DNA from: Eumeta japonica | Taxonomy: Eukaryota > Arthropoda > Insecta > Lepidoptera > Psychidae | Length of the DNA stretch: 64,000 nucleotides | Direction: 5' to 3' | Assembly (NCBI GenBank): GCA_005406025.1 | Contig: BGZK01000006.1 | Location: 868,001-932,000 of the forward strand | Part shown: positions 25,901 through 39,200 of the stretch, in pieces | Layout of the letters: the number at the start of each line of letters is the position of its first letter | How positions within the stretch are numbered: the first letter of the stretch is position 1 | The notes under the pieces: model-generated | What the model saw: only the letters and a program-made list of their open reading frames with translations | What the model was told of the DNA's origin: nothing | The model's database searches: none | Position numbers and translations under genes: made by a program

Positions 25901-26288
25901 ACACATATAAATAAGTAAACACTGCTCTTTTGTTTATATATGAATTAAAATCCGATAAGAGATGGGTATTTTTTTATTTTACCATAACCTATGAATTAAT
26001 TAAGTTTTTTTTTTCATTATATTTTAATAAATAAATTTTTCCATCCCTATTAATAATACCTTGGCAACCGAGCTTTGCTTGACATACTTCAGTATGCCGT
26101 GGGAATATGAGAACTTCTCATGGGAAAATAACCTTATGTTTATTTTCATATAGCTTAATATGCAAAATATACATAGGTATATTTTTTAAGTTTGTCCTCT
26201 GTAATCTATATCATGTAGTGCTATAAGTATGTAACACTTAAAATTATTAGATTGGGCCACTTAGAAACTGTTAAATGATAAAACATAC
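22991..26288. other. Intergenic repeat-rich region without recognised genes
   Basis: No convincing exon is seen. At 24815-24862 the text AATGACCTACGAAATAAA followed by TTTGAAATTTG resembles the 3' tail of a lepidopteran non-LTR element; a related tail lies at 44833-44878. At 26061-26160 a sequence starting TTGGCAACCGAGCTTTGCTT matches one at 34721, another common repeat type. The 124-codon frame at 25281-25655 has no family resemblance. Confidence 0.5.
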
Positions 26289-26289
26289 T

Positions 26290-26505
26290 TAAATTTCTCT
26301 CTTTTTTATAGCATTTTCATAAATAGCAATAGAACACCCGATAGAGGAAGAATTGATCGAGGAGAAGTGGGATGATAGAATGGGAGTGGGCCACCGGAAC
26401 TCTCGCTCACTGTACAACATGAAACAGTGAAAACTAATTACTTCACGTCTGTATTTCATGTGAGCGTGGTATCTCGCCAGTAGAGCTCCATTTTTTCGTG
26501 CCGCA
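26290..26505 (-). repeat. 5' part of a common lepidopteran dispersed repeat
   Basis: Its reverse complement (ACTGGCGAGATACCACGCTC and onward) matches the plus-strand repeat at 47330-47450 (ACTGGTGAGATATCACATTT and onward), including an ACAGACGTGAAG/ACAGATGTGAAG block and a CCCACTCCCA/CCACTCTCAT block. It is part of the repeat family with the TGTCCATGGGCGGCGG core. Confidence 0.6.
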
Positions 26506-26983
26506 TCAACCGTGGTATGGCTCTGTGAAACCACTTTAAAGTTTCTGGATTATTTTTGTGGAAATAAAAACAATTTTATATTCACACGCATAAATGCAGG
26601 GCCGCGCCGACCCCCCACAGCGCCTGTGTGCGAAACCTATGAAGCGCCTCTTTTTTTCACGAATCTTAATGTTTCAACTTATTTTTATTACTTATTTGTT
26701 AACTTTGACCGAAATAAATGTGCTCTAGTTTCATATAATTAGATGATATTTCCCTAAATAGGTAAAACCAGTTCGTTTCCGGTTCCCAATTACTACGAAA
26801 AATAAAACGCGAATTAAATTTATACATACTTTATTTATGATGCTCTATCTAATCGTATACCTATATATTAATAACAAAATAACTGACTTTTTTCTAATAA
26901 TACTAATTTAACTATTACGTATGCTATGTTAAAAAAACAACAAGAATCTAAATTGTGTAATAATATAAATAAACGTAATTAAA

Positions 26984-28842
26984 TTATATTATTTCCACTC
27001 TTCTACCCTTTTTGTTTGCGAAATCTTTAATAGTTTCGTGTATGTCTATATGGTCTAATATGGACTCCTCTATGGATATTGTTGTTAATTTATTAATCTT
27101 TCTTGGCTCATTGTTGAGCGCAAGTAATTTTTTATTAATTTTAATTTAGAAAAGGATATTTCCGTGCTTGCTATGGTAACTGGCATAGTTAGCAAAATTC
27201 GTAATGCTATGATGATGTTAGGGCATACAGGTGCCAAATTGTTTAAATATATAAATTCGAGAATTTTCGCCACATCACTATTTAATTTTTTGGAAAAGAC
27301 TGACGACATAATTTCTTCACACAAATAATCGACGTTAATGTCCAATTAATCATTTGCTGTAAGTTTTTCTTGCAAACGATGACAACTAATTCTTAATTGA
27401 CTTTGTTCTTGGTCATCACTTAGTTTAAATAAAAAATTAAACACGTCATTTTGATTAATCAATAAATAAAATCTTTCGTCTACGGAGGATAAAGCTTGAT
27501 CCAATATATAAAAAAAATACATTAATTTTAAAAACGATTTTCGGATCATTTATAGTGTGGTCTTCGTATTCATAATCGAAGCTCTTTGGAGCCTTACGAC
27601 GTCTTAGGGGTCTGGATCTGGAAGTTTCAAATTTAGCCTCGACATCTAATTTTTCGGCAATTTTTATGGCATCATATACAATTTCTTCAAAATTTGCGTC
27701 GATTCTAATTTTATCAAAACTTCTTTAATTCCGTTAAATCATCTAAAGCAACTTGTATATCCATATCGATGGACTGCAGAATTTTGCTCACAAAATTTGC
27801 TTTTGTCAATATTATATGCCATATATTTAGTGTACAAATGACTGAAAAAAAGCATATTTTTTCTATTAGACATTTAGCGTCATATTTTGCTTTCTGATCA
27901 TATGATACACCATTTGATATTTCATATAATGCATCATAAATTTCTGGTAGATTTGTAAATAGCGGTTTGATAGCATCTATTCTGCTTGACCATCTTGTTT
28001 CAGACAATGGTTTTAAGGTCAAATTTTTTTATAAGTCCCATCTTTTGGTAGAGGACGAAAAATATTTATATAATTCTTGCACAATACTAAAAAACCCAGT
28101 TGTATGATGATTGAGATTGACAGCGTCGTTTACTATCAAATTTAAACTATGGCTAGCGAACGGTACATAGAAAGCGCGGAAAAAATATATTGCATATCTA
28201 ATCTACTTGTCGGAATAAACTGATTTATTTATCTACGAATAATTATGTATAATAAATATAAATAAAATAAATAAATAAATGAATATTTCTCGACAATTAA
28301 ACTCTGCCGTTTAGTCCCAAACTAAGTGGGGCTTGTAATTGTAAATTTGAAATACTACTCATATACTTATTTCTGCAAATAAATACATATTACATATACA
28401 CAAACACAAAGTTTTTAAAGCACATTGTGGGAATCGAACCCATTATTTCTGGCAGTGATTGGTTGTATAAAATAAAACAGTCACGGCATCTATCCGCCAC
28501 ATACAATCGGTGAGGCGTTTCGACAACTAAGAAAAACTGACAGGAATTAAGAAGTGTTTTTTATCTTGACATCACAAACAGAGTAAAGTTATATTTATTT
28601 GTATAGAGATTACATAAAGCACATACCACTACATGAAGCGTTTTCGAATCAGATTCTATAACACCTTCATCGATAAAATGACTGGTTTCTGTCTCTAATG
28701 ATTCTTTGGAAGTGGATGGTAGAGCTGTATAATATTTATTTATTTTAGATGTATTTGTATCACGTTATTCTTCTTGTTTTCTTTTCCTTATTAAATTCTA
28801 GTAACCATATAATTTCTTTTTATTTTGATTACTATCATTCAT
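26984..28842 (-). pseudogene. Broken hAT transposase (ZMYM1-like, minus strand)
   Basis: The N-terminus starts at about 28842 (MNDSNQNKKK, then stops) and keeps KYYTALPSTSKES. After the SINE insertion comes ASHSLNLIVNDAVNLNHHTT, then the conserved LKPLSETRWSSRIDAI block (about 28018-27970). The C-terminal dimerisation region STEISFSKLKLIKNYLRST is at 27180-27110, ending IKDFANKKGRRVEII before TAA at 26984. The order and motifs are those of hAT transposases related to zinc-finger MYM-type protein 1. At least four stops or frameshifts plus the SINE make it inactive. Confidence 0.85.
28245..28525 (-). mobile_element. tRNA-derived SINE inserted in the hAT transposase
   Basis: Read on the minus strand: a GC-richer tRNA-like head containing GTGGCGGATAGATGCCGTGA (A-box region), an excellent B box GGGTTCGATTCCC, a tRNA-unrelated body containing TTGCAGAAATAAGTATATGA and TTAGTTTGGGACTAAACGGC, and a simple-repeat tail (TTTA)n. 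This is the layout of lepidopteran SINEs. It interrupts the transposase frame and so postdates the hAT insertion. Confidence 0.75.
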
Positions 28843-29321
28843 CGTGAAAACACGTTAAAACAATCAGTAACACACAAACTATTTATTGTTTTTAGTGCTA
28901 GAACTTCTTCTTATTATAAAAAATTAATGCGCACCTTGCCCACACTTTCGAAAGAATTACTGGTCAATCAATTGTTTTGGCTCTCTCGTTCCTTAAAGTC
29001 GGGCTGTCGGGGAATCCCCGTGGCCCCATTGCGCTTACGTCACAGGCATCGCATCGGGCGGATTGCGTTCATAAACTCATTCAAACAAACTCATGATGGC
29101 TCTTTTGATTTTAACTCTGAGCTTGTAATTATTGTAAACTAAAACTCAAAGCGTAAAATTAAACCACAAACGTGAATATTATCTTGGGAGACTCGTACAA
29201 TAAGCGCAATATTATGTTTTGTTGTTTACGAGGCATTTGTTGCGCCTGTTATACCTACTTACTTATCGATACTCCACTACAAAGAAATATGTTGTTGTGT
29301 AACAAAAATAATTTCGATAGC

Positions 29322-29372
29322 GGCGCCCCTATTGTCTCGGCGCCCCTATTGTCTCGGCGCCCCTATTGTCTC
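29322..29372 (+). repeat. Three 17-bp tandem units next to the hAT right end
   Basis: GGCGCCCCTATTGTCTC is repeated three times without mismatch, about 50 bp from the right terminus, next to a further inverted GTGTGCG/CGCACAC pair. Such subterminal repeats often bind hAT transposase; that role is inferred here. Confidence 0.85.
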
Positions 29373-29429
29373 GGCGCCTGTGTGCGCCGCACACTTCGCA
29401 CACAGGGGCGGCGCGGCCCTGCATAAATG

Positions 29430-30264
29430 ATTCTAGAATCTATATTCTGTGCAAATATTGTTTACTAACCAAATGGTAATTTAAAAAATCCGGACAGCGT
29501 TTGACTTTCCAGACTGCCCTTCAAATATTACCCAATTTATTGATCACTAAAATTTTCAAGCACGGAAACCACGAAAACATTTTACTTACATTTTAGAACT
29601 TCAAGTTATCAGCGTTCTCCTTCAAAACTAATGGTGATATAACAAATGCTATTTTAAAAATATTCATTCAAAAATATCTTTCAAACAATACAACTTATCT
29701 CAACGGAATATATGGCATTTCATGTATTTTTCGTTATGTTCAGAAAGTGTTTAGACTTTAAAAGTTCATCAATCAAGAAGTCTTAAAGTTATTTCAAACA
29801 AAATTTTATTTTGAAAAATTACTTATCGGCGATATCTTTACATAAATTTAATCGATTTAAACGAGACTTGTGTTGTTCAATGAAGATGTTAAAAAAAAAA
29901 ATAAATGTAATATTTAATTTGTTTAAAAAAAATCTGTTCCGTAGCCATCTACAAAGAAATGTACTAATAAATTTTGTATTAGTTTTGTATTTTGATAGCT
30001 AGGAATTAGATGTATATTAACATTTATTTTTTCGGTTTAAAGGGTAAAATAACAGGTTTTGATAAATGACAAAATGAAAAAAAAAATATGATAGTATTTT
30101 ATACAAAGTTTATGATAACTATATTTTTTTTACTATTAAATGACTACTATAATACAATACTATTTTCATGTTTTTGCTTAAATATAATACATAATTTTAT
30201 ATTACATTTTCAGTGCGTTGAAATAGTTATTACATACAGCCTTAAAATGTAAAATTGCGATGTT
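29430..30264. other. AT-rich spacer, nothing recognised
   Basis: No coding block, terminal repeat or RNA gene was found. Confidence 0.5.
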
Positions 30265-30690
30265 ACTATGTACACCAACAAAAGAGTATATCTTCATTAC
30301 ACTTACGCCCTTTTGTTCAGATGCGCAGTTTTTCGGTAATAACTCGAAAACAGTTTATTCGAATAATGAAAATATTTTTCTTGGAAATTATTTATTTAGC
30401 GTTACCTTTACATTTTTTTCATATTTTTGGACATACAGTTTAAAGAAAAGGAGGGATAGAATTTATATTACTTTTGGAACGATTATTTCCGAAAATATTC
30501 ACTTAATCAAAAAAATTGCTCAGAAACCTTAAAGTGTTTTTAAAAGAACTGTTAAAATGTGTGACACACGTTAATGTTTGATGAAAAAAAATTTTTTAGC
30601 TTCTGTTGCATGTATTGAGTTCCCCCCCCCTGCCCTTAAAATGTTTATTATTGTTGTTTAATTACCAAAACGGCTTATACAAGATACTCC
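30265..30690 (-). repeat. Dispersed repeat copy B (inverted partner at 18860-19320)
   Basis: The reverse complement shares ordered blocks with 18860-19320 (for example TTCTTTTAAAAACACTTTAA and CGAAAAACTGC) with scattered mismatches and an added C-run at 30621-30630. It abuts the mariner remnant at 30811. Confidence 0.6.
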
Positions 30691-30810
30691 AAAAATAAAA
30701 CAAGAAAATAAAATGGAATTCTTTGCCAATTGTATTATCTATATTGTATTCACTTGTCATTTGTTTTTGCAAATCAGCGATAAAACGGAAATTGTTTGTT
30801 TATTGACAAC

Positions 30811-31655
30811 ATGAGTTTATCGCGAAAAATTTCTCATGCAATGACTTTCTATGACTGTCGTTGCCATTTAAGACAACAAAAATGTTATGACAGACTTCGG
30901 TTGGCCTTTCATGATGAAACTCCATCCCTTGCCACGGTTTATAACTGGTTTAACGAGTTCAAATGTGGTCGCTCTAATCTGACTGACGATATGCGTGATG
31001 AACGTCCTTCTATGCCGAAGACAACAGCAGTGCTGTGCGGCTCATGTCAGACGCTGAAAAAAGAGTGACCTACCAGCAGATTCGGATAAGTTCAGGCATC
31101 GGTATGAATCAAGTGCACAAAATCTTTTACGGATATTTAGCGGTCAGGAAGCTTTGTACTCGGTGGATACTTCGTAATTTAAGCGACGCTCAAAAGCTCC
31201 GTCCTATTAATTGGTGCCGCGAAATGATGCAAAGATTTGCCTGGATGACTGGAATGCTGTGTAAGACAGGGTTACAGGTGACAAAAGCTGGATGTACCGT
31301 TACGATGACGAAACCTAAAGACAGTCTGCTCAGTGGGTGTTTCCTTTCGCGAATTTGCCTTCTAAAGTTAAACGGGGTCGAAGCGTCGGAAAGAATGGAC
31401 TCTTTCCCATACAGCCCTAACAGTTTGGGACTAGACATTTGCATCCACCTTACAGCACCACATGCATTTTAATTTATTTTCTTAAATAAAAGAAGAACTT
31501 GGAGGAAAATGGTATACGACGCTAAGGAATCAGTGCTTGCATATGAAAAGGACGTTCAAACGACCTCAAGTTCGAGTGGGCAAAGTGTTTCTCTCAGTGG
31601 TTCCATCGAATGCAGCGATGTTTTGATTTCAACGGACACTATTTTGAAAAACAAT
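30811..31655 (+). pseudogene. Mariner transposase remnant with internal deletion
   Basis: Starting at the ATG at 30811, the frame reads MSLSRKISHAMTFYDC with the helix-turn-helix block PSLATVYNWFNEFKCGRSN. After a frameshift it continues RVTYQQIRISSGIGMNQVHK and LCTRWILRNLSDAQKL. A third frame keeps VTGDKSW (first catalytic Asp) and QSAQWVFPF. It then jumps to PYSPNSLGLD (third Asp region) and ends EWAKCFSQWFHRMQRC and HYFEKQ, just before 31655. About 110 codons carrying the second catalytic Asp are missing. The motifs are typical of insect mariner transposases. It is dead; I could not define the terminal repeats. Confidence 0.85.
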
Positions 31656-31689
31656 AACAGTAAAACTAACTTGCTTGTTTTGGATTTTG

Positions 31690-33242
31690 GTTTTTCTCGG
31701 TTTTTCATTTTCTAAGCACTTTCAATTTTACCCACGTATGTAGCCGACATACAATGACATAGCAGTAATGTAGTTACTTAAAACTCCAAATATAGCCCTA
31801 AACGCAACAACGTTCAAAGTTTTGTGAAAACTTCTTTTTTAGGCGAATTTTTTTATCTATTGTATCGATCGATGACGTTATCGACCACGATCCCGATATC
31901 GGTGCGTTCTCGATTCCATAACAAGAGAGCCCACGCATATTGTAACACCGAAAACACACGTAATGCCGCCATTTCTTATTATAAAACGATCGAACTTACG
32001 TTCTTGATCCTGCTCGCGTTACCGATCCCGAACCGAAGTTGAACTTCAAAATCTCTTGAACATTGTTGTTACCAGTAACCAATCGGTACAAGTAAAGAAA
32101 CGATCACGCGACCGAAGCCGCGAACAAAATTTAATATCTTTATAAATTATAACCCACATATTATTCTGATGTATAAGCTATATTACTAAAAAGTTTCAGT
32201 TAATTCTGTTCGGCTGTCAAAGCGTTAATAAGTAAGAAACATTTATATTTATAATATTAGTGGGATTTATTTTTGATATTACGTTTACTAAGAAAATCCA
32301 GAAGGAAACAGTGAATTTCTAAGTTTTCGTTTCTGTCGGCAGTCTCCAACTACTGTCGATTTTTCACCATTTTGCTTTCAAAGGAAGCACTTTATGTAAA
32401 TAAATTTGAAAAGCAAAACCTTCATCAAAATACAAAAATACTATCATAGTTGTTAAGCTGTGTAGGAGCGTCGTGACACATACTAAAAATGTTCGTTTGC
32501 CAATATAGGGTGTATGCAAAGTACAAATCATGTATATGGTCCTTGTACGATTTTTCAAGACGTAGGCGGAGGGCAAGTAGATTGTAACAATTAAAATGTC
32601 ATCCGAAGCTTCCTTGTGTGTCCAAATATCCAATACCAATGAAAAGCCTTTTCGAATAGGCTATCCTGGACATTAAGTTTGAAACGAATCACTTCGTGTC
32701 GTTGAAGGCTATGGCGAACTTTCCCCGGCATTCAGGTTTCATCGCGTTCTTCAATCAAATCATGAATGAAATGTTGAAGGTTTGCATGATCATGCGCACT
32801 CTGCGTCGTAGGTGGTCCTAGTACCCGATGGGCCACCACTGCTCTTATATATGTATAGTATAATCACTATTATATATGTATAGCGTTTTTATATGTAAAA
32901 GTTAAGCTCTTATATGTAAAATGTTTTCATAAAATAAATTAGGTTTAGTATCCATCGTATACTGACTAGTTAATATATTTGGTATTCTGTAGTCAAAAAC
33001 GAAAAAGGAACCTTTCTAATTTCTCTCTAACCTTTAATCCAGCCGATGAACTCCACCATTTTTAAAAGATTCTGATTTGTGGGCACTCAGTCATGCGATA
33101 TCATAAGTATTGCGTTAACATACTCACCGAATAGAATAAACTATATTGGATTCATAAAAATATAATCCGTCTAAAAATTTTGGATTCAGCAAATTTCACA
33201 GCTTTGATTTGAGTATTTTATTTTCTGTTTAGAGTATCAAGA
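31690..33242. other. Upstream flank of the P450 gene with repeat pieces
   Basis: At 32160-32275 a sequence with TGATGTATAAGCTATATTAC and a TATAATATTAGTGGGATT end is the same dispersed repeat type as 13195-13385. At 31850-32110 a GC-richer block is unlike its flanks and unrecognised. A faintly protein-like minus-strand stretch at 32350-32830 has no family I can name. Just before the P450 start codon, TTTCTGTTTAG at 33224-33234 looks like a splice acceptor, so a non-coding first exon may lie upstream. Confidence 0.4.
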
Positions 33243-36200
33243 ATGTGGTCGCTAATAATTTTAGCGGGGACGGCGATCGCTCTGTGGCTGCACTGGAGGT
33301 ACAGAAACAGGCATCTTCTGGAGTTTGCCAGCAGACTGCCAGGACCTAAGCCTTTGCCTGTGATCGGAAACGCTTTGTATTTTATGTGCCAGCCGGAAGG
33401 TAATGCCTTTTTGGACCGAAATTTACTTCATAACAGAAATATATGTTTTCACTTATGTTGAGGCCTTCATAAACGAAAGGCAAATATTCCCAGTACTTGA
33501 CGTCAAAAATTTAAAAACTCTTTTATCTCTGAATAAGCCTAAGGGGGTTATACCCTCGTTGCTATTCCAACACTCTTCATTTTAACTTTTCACCAGTAAG
33601 TACCAAATAAATAATTAATTTAAGTCCATAAATTATGTGTAAGATATGAGCTACCTATCTATTCGATGATTAGTATTGTATTATTTTAATAGTAAAATAA
33701 TATAATACCAGAGATTCTTATTATAACCCAACTTTCCTTCGTCACTCCACTTCCCCTACATCAACCCATTTCCTTCTCTAACAGATATCCTATTCTTAAT
33801 TAGAGGAATATGCAGATTCCTCTGTAGTTGCGAGTGTCCATGGGCGGCGGCAATCACCTTCTCTTTTAGCCATTGCTTGCTGTCTCGCATGTTCTCTTGC
33901 CGCTCGAAAATGCTATAAAAACGAATATAAACTGTACATCTTAATAAACACACATTCAATTTAAGTTAACTTGTGATTTCAGCGTACTGGTTTAGATTTG
34001 CTTTTGAATCGTAAGGTATAAGGTTCGTATTCTGACAATGCTAATGAATTTTTGACTCAAATCATAATAAGCCACTCGCCCCCTGCTTCGAACAACACGT
34101 TAAGCCGCTAGTCCCGCACGTTGACATTTGCATTGACAATTTATTACTACATCATTTTAAGATGACGTAGTAATAAATTGTTAATTTGATGCGGAGTGCC
34201 ACTCGACGCGAAACTGCATATTTAAGCACGCACGCATTTGCTTATTTTTAAATGTTGTATTTGACAAAACAGGCTTTTTTTGTGTAAAATAAAAACTAGG
34301 ATTAACTTCAAGAAATCCAACTGGCGTTTTGACGTTTATGTATTGTGGAGTTAATCTACGTAGAAAATTTTGAGGCTTAAATCGTTCCCATATACGTGTA
34401 AAATGAAAATCCTTTTTTCCAAAGAGGTATTTTGGGTATTTTTTTCTCTGTTATACAAGTTAATAAAAATGTGTACTGGTAACTGATAAATTAAAGGCAA
34501 TAACATGCACAATCGAGACAACCAATGATCACTTTCATACGTTTTGTATTTTCTGAGAAAAATAATGATCCCCACCGTCAAAATTTACAATTCGTCACCT
34601 CAATCGTTCCAACTCTCATTGAGCCGACAAGGGCGGCTTAAGAACCGGTGTCATTTCCCATTCCCGATACACGCTATCAAAATTATATGAAACTAGAAAT
34701 TTCTTACATACGTATTAAGTACTTGGACAACCGAGCTTTGCCTGACATGTTATGGGTTTGCAGTCGAAATGTAATAATTTAGGGTGGAAATATTGCTGAT
34801 GTTTATTCCCAACAATACATAAATAGATTACAAAATTCATCAAGTATTTTATTTTCATAGAGCCATTAGTTCATATCGCATAATGTCATCCGTTATCGAG
34901 GACTTAGCAATAACTGTCTCGAAATTTCACAAATGGCGCTAAATAGAGTAATTTTCCTTTATCTCGTTTTTCCTATTAAAATGATGGTCGAATTTGACCC
35001 TAAAAACGTCGGTGGGTTGTTCTCACCTTGGTGACTCGTGAGTAAATTTTAATATTCCCCTAGTTACGTTTTGTGACAAATAAACACACTTGCTTCAATT
35101 ACTACACATTTCGTACTCTATAAGGTTATTTACATTTCGTAATCTGCATTACGACCGTTTTTATTGCGCTCGGAAAAGCTGAGGCCGCATTCAAACGAGA
35201 AATTTAGGCTACTATACGCAACAGCACGAACAACTCTTAACGTGCTTGTCGCAAAACAAGCTTTGTGTGACATAAGCTATAAGGATATAATTTTGAAGAT
35301 AATCAAATTACGTTTTAAATGTTTTAGTGTTTATTAACTCACGTCAATTCCACTGCCTTGCCCTTGTGGAAGTAGAAAAAAATGTTTTGTCCATCCCTTC
35401 TTAAACCTTCTGCAGACCTTGCTAACGTATCTGAACACAGTTTTAATCCCTCGCCAGTTAGGATTTCAGCTCCACTTTGATGGGGTCGATATATCAGTCT
35501 TTTTCTGGCTTCCGATATTTATCCATGCCATTGCTCTCTTTATTCATAAACATCTCCCATATATATATATATACAAGCATCGTCAACTACGTAAGATGAT
35601 TCCGTAAAATATTTCCTTTAAACAATTTTAGCTTACAACATATTTTGCAACAAAATAAATTATCGTCGATCGCTTCATGGCGATTGTAAATTATTTTATT
35701 TTTTAGATCGAAAGCATATCTCAAGCTGATATTCAAAAACAAAGCGACCTCAAAAGTTAAGCTTTACGAATTTTCATGCAAATCGATTCACTAGTATAAC
35801 AATGAAAACCTATTAAACAGGTATACAAATGGCAGAGACAATTTCGAATTAATATTATTAGTAGGTATTGATCGATAAATATCGTACGATCTATAAAATG
35901 GATAGCTTCTATATCTTCTGCTGACAGATCAGTTGGATCGACTTGTATTCTCTTTTCTATAGTTCTACCCATAATATAGTAACTCTTAGAATACACTACA
36001 GACGTATAGTACGAATGAGAATACATCATTAATTGTGTATTTATTATAGCACTTAGCGCTGGCTGCTCAGTGGTTAACGACATTAGCTTTGAAGCAAAAG
36101 GTATGGGGGGGTTCGGTGCTGACCATGGACAAATCGATCAATGAGTTTTGAACTTAAGTCAGTCAAATAAAGTTTTATATTTCACAGAATTGATAAACGT

Positions 36201-39200
36201 GATAAGGAAACTGATCGACTCGTACGGCGACGTCCTGAGGTTTTGGCTGGGCCCCGACTTGAACGTGATAGTGACGGATCCGGACGACTTGAAGGTAACT
36301 TTGATAGGATGTCCTTCATGTATTTTAAGCGGTTTGCTTTGTTAAATGGCTGTAATGTTGTTACGTAATGACCCTATCGCGGGTTCAAGGATTGAGATCA
36401 GATGTAAAGAAAACACGCAGAGAAGAAGAAAGCATATGTTCAGAAATATTTTTACAATAATTCGCTTGAATCACTTGAGTGCGTGTAGTTGATCGCACTT
36501 AGCTTATAAATGTATAAAGCTGACTCGTCAGAATTCTCGACTGGCCTTCTTAAATGTTCCTCGAGTGTAAACAAGCCCAAAATTTATCTATAACAAACAA
36601 GTCGTAAGCACGTGTTCCACATAAACAAATAAGACTGTTTGTCTCTGTACTATTCTAATCCGAAAGTAAGTGCATTTTAAATGCATTTAATTGTAGGGTT
36701 AACATGCGTGGATAACGGCGACGATAAGGAAGGCGGGGGCCGCGGGGAGGAGTTGTTTACGTTATAGAGTATTTTTCTGGAATGTTGCTTTTGAGTTATT
36801 TGTTAATTATTTGTTTTTAAAAGATAGTTTTGATTGTACATATATATGGTTCTAAAGTTAAGAAATGTTTTGATTTACAATACGATTTAATGTTGTATGT
36901 AATTATGTATAGAAATTATACTATGATCCATTGAACATTAATCATTTTTACTAACTATTTATTTGATGCTTACGGTACTGGATATTACAAGTTGTTTAAT
37001 GCTAAATGAACATATAAGTCTATTTTAATTCCCTCTGGATTTTGGAAATATCATCTTTCATTTTTGAAGAAAACGTAATCTCATTATAGACGTCTACTAT
37101 GTGAGTAATATTAAAAAATTGAAGATATTTTGTTTTTATGACGTCCGATTTGATATTAGAATTTGCATTGTGGTCAAATTGGAATCGAGATCGGAATGAA
37201 AATCAAAACAAAAACTTTAAATTTATTATAAATACGTACATACTAGCGAAACTGTATGAATTCTAGTTTCTAAATATAGTCCAAAAAGTTTTCATGTTAT
37301 ACATAATTTCACTTATATTTTTACACAAATGTATGCAATTGTAGCATTCCATAAAACAATATGCATTTATTTTAGATTCTTCTAACATCCCCAAAAGTGA
37401 GCCAGAAAGGTCCTCAATATAAGTATATGGCAAATGTTCTTGGCGGAGGAATACTCAGTGGATCAGGTAAGAATAATAAGTACTTTGCAAAGTGAGCTTT
37501 TGTCCTGTAAGAAAAATGTTTTGTAAATTACAATAGTTACAAAATGTCTATTTATGTTCTATAGCAAAATCGGTGTTTATTATTTATCATCAGGTCATGC
37601 ATGGCGACGACATCGAAAAATCGCTTTACCCAACTACGGGAAAAGAGCAATAGAAAGCTACGAAAATTTATTTCATGCTGAAATTTCGTATTTACTTCAG
37701 AAAATTGGAAAGATACCAAAAGGCCAAGAGTATAATATATATGTTGATATAGTAAACACCACAAGCTATACTGTGTGTCGTAAGTGATTGCATTGAGTTT
37801 TTTTTCGGCAATTGGCAAAATCGTGCAGAAATTAAATAACTTACGCTTTCTGTACAAAATAAAAAAATAAATGGTGCGTGTCAGCTATAATCCGCTACTG
37901 AAGTCTACTCCGTTTGTCTAAATTTCAGAACTTATGCTAGATATTTTTCTAGTTAGATCGTTTTGTCAAAATATTTTTTCAAAATGTAAAACCTGTAGTA
38001 TGGATAGTTAAAAATAGAAGATGATTCTATTGCTTCTAGTCGAGAGGCTTAGAGATTGGCATAGTGATATTGGTTATGACTATACAACGTATTTAGTAAA
38101 AGTCGAAACTCGAAACTTGTAAATAATACACTATAAACTAGAAAAAGGGGGTAAATGAACGCTATTTTATTGTACAATGTGCTCTTGACGTATTCCGTAA
38201 TCTTTGGCAAATGGCTCTACTGATGATAGCTATCAAAAATTTTCAAAAAACATGTATTCAAAAATGCTTTGTTACTGAAATTGTTGTAAATTTACAAAGA
38301 CCAAATGTTTATTTTTCGTTCGTGTATTCAGTACTTTACACCGATTTTCGCTGCACGTGTTCCGTCGTGAGGTGGCCGCCCGCGGCCCGTAGCCCGCGCA
38401 CCGTTAGCGATGATATCACGTTACCATATGTGTAAAGGGCTTTTAGCACTAGACATTGATTTATTGTAGAATTTGAAAAGTTAAAACTTCATTTTTAGAC
38501 ACCAGTTATTTGTAAACTTTTGATAGTCATTATCGGTGAAGTCGTTTGCCGAAGTTAACAAAAAACGTCTGGAGCACGTTGTATAACATTGAACGCATTT
38601 GTATGCTTTTATTCATATTTAATTATATTAATCTGATAAAATCATATTACATAAATATAATCCATAAATCATGTTGCGTAATAAAACTTCGAAATTCCAA
38701 AACTCCATATTAAACGAGCAACAGTTTTTGCCTTTGTAAAACGACTGTATATTGCGAAATTTTTTTTTTAGCTTCGGCATTATTTTTTATTTTTACTTCA
38801 CTCTCTTCTTCATTCGTAATATCCTTTATGATCAAAAATTAACTGAAGCAGGTGTGTCACATTCTGCCTTATATAATCTCTAACAAAACTCTCGATTATT
38901 CTGAAAATATTATAGAACTCTGTGGAACCGTACATTCTAGACCATTTTAGAACATCTGAACTGTAAAACTTCTTCAAATGACAATTTGATAAATTCAATT
39001 CAAGAGGTAAAAAAATAATCAGCTTTATAAAAAGGAATTTTCAATATTCTGTAATGCTCAACAAAATTATCGAACTTACGAACACTGTCTCTTTATTTCC
39101 AGAAGTTCAAAAATTACGAAAATTTCTAAAAATGATTCTTATTAAAAAAAAATTAAAAACGTTACCAAACTTCCGAAAAATTATTGGAATACTACCATAA

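Larger units (their letters stand above)
26597..29421. mobile_element. hAT transposon, 2825 bp, with both ends and 8-bp target duplication
   Basis: The left end is CAGGGCCGCGCCG and the right end its exact complement CGGCGCGGCCCTG. Both sides carry the 8-bp target duplication CATAAATG (26589-26596 and 29422-29429). Inside, on the minus strand, is a broken hAT transposase of the ZMYM1-like type. A SINE is inserted at about 28245-28525, and three 17-bp tandem units lie near the right end. A relative with an intact transposase could in principle mobilise it, since the termini look intact. Confidence 0.93.
33400..36187. other. P450 intron 1 with dispersed repeats
   Basis: Holds the TGTCCATGGGCGGCGG repeat at 33730-33930, a strong hairpin at 34136-34181, and at 34721 a repeat starting TTGGACAACCGAGCTTTGCC that is related to 26061. 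No further exon is needed, since the exon 1 and exon 2 phases fit directly. Confidence 0.7.
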
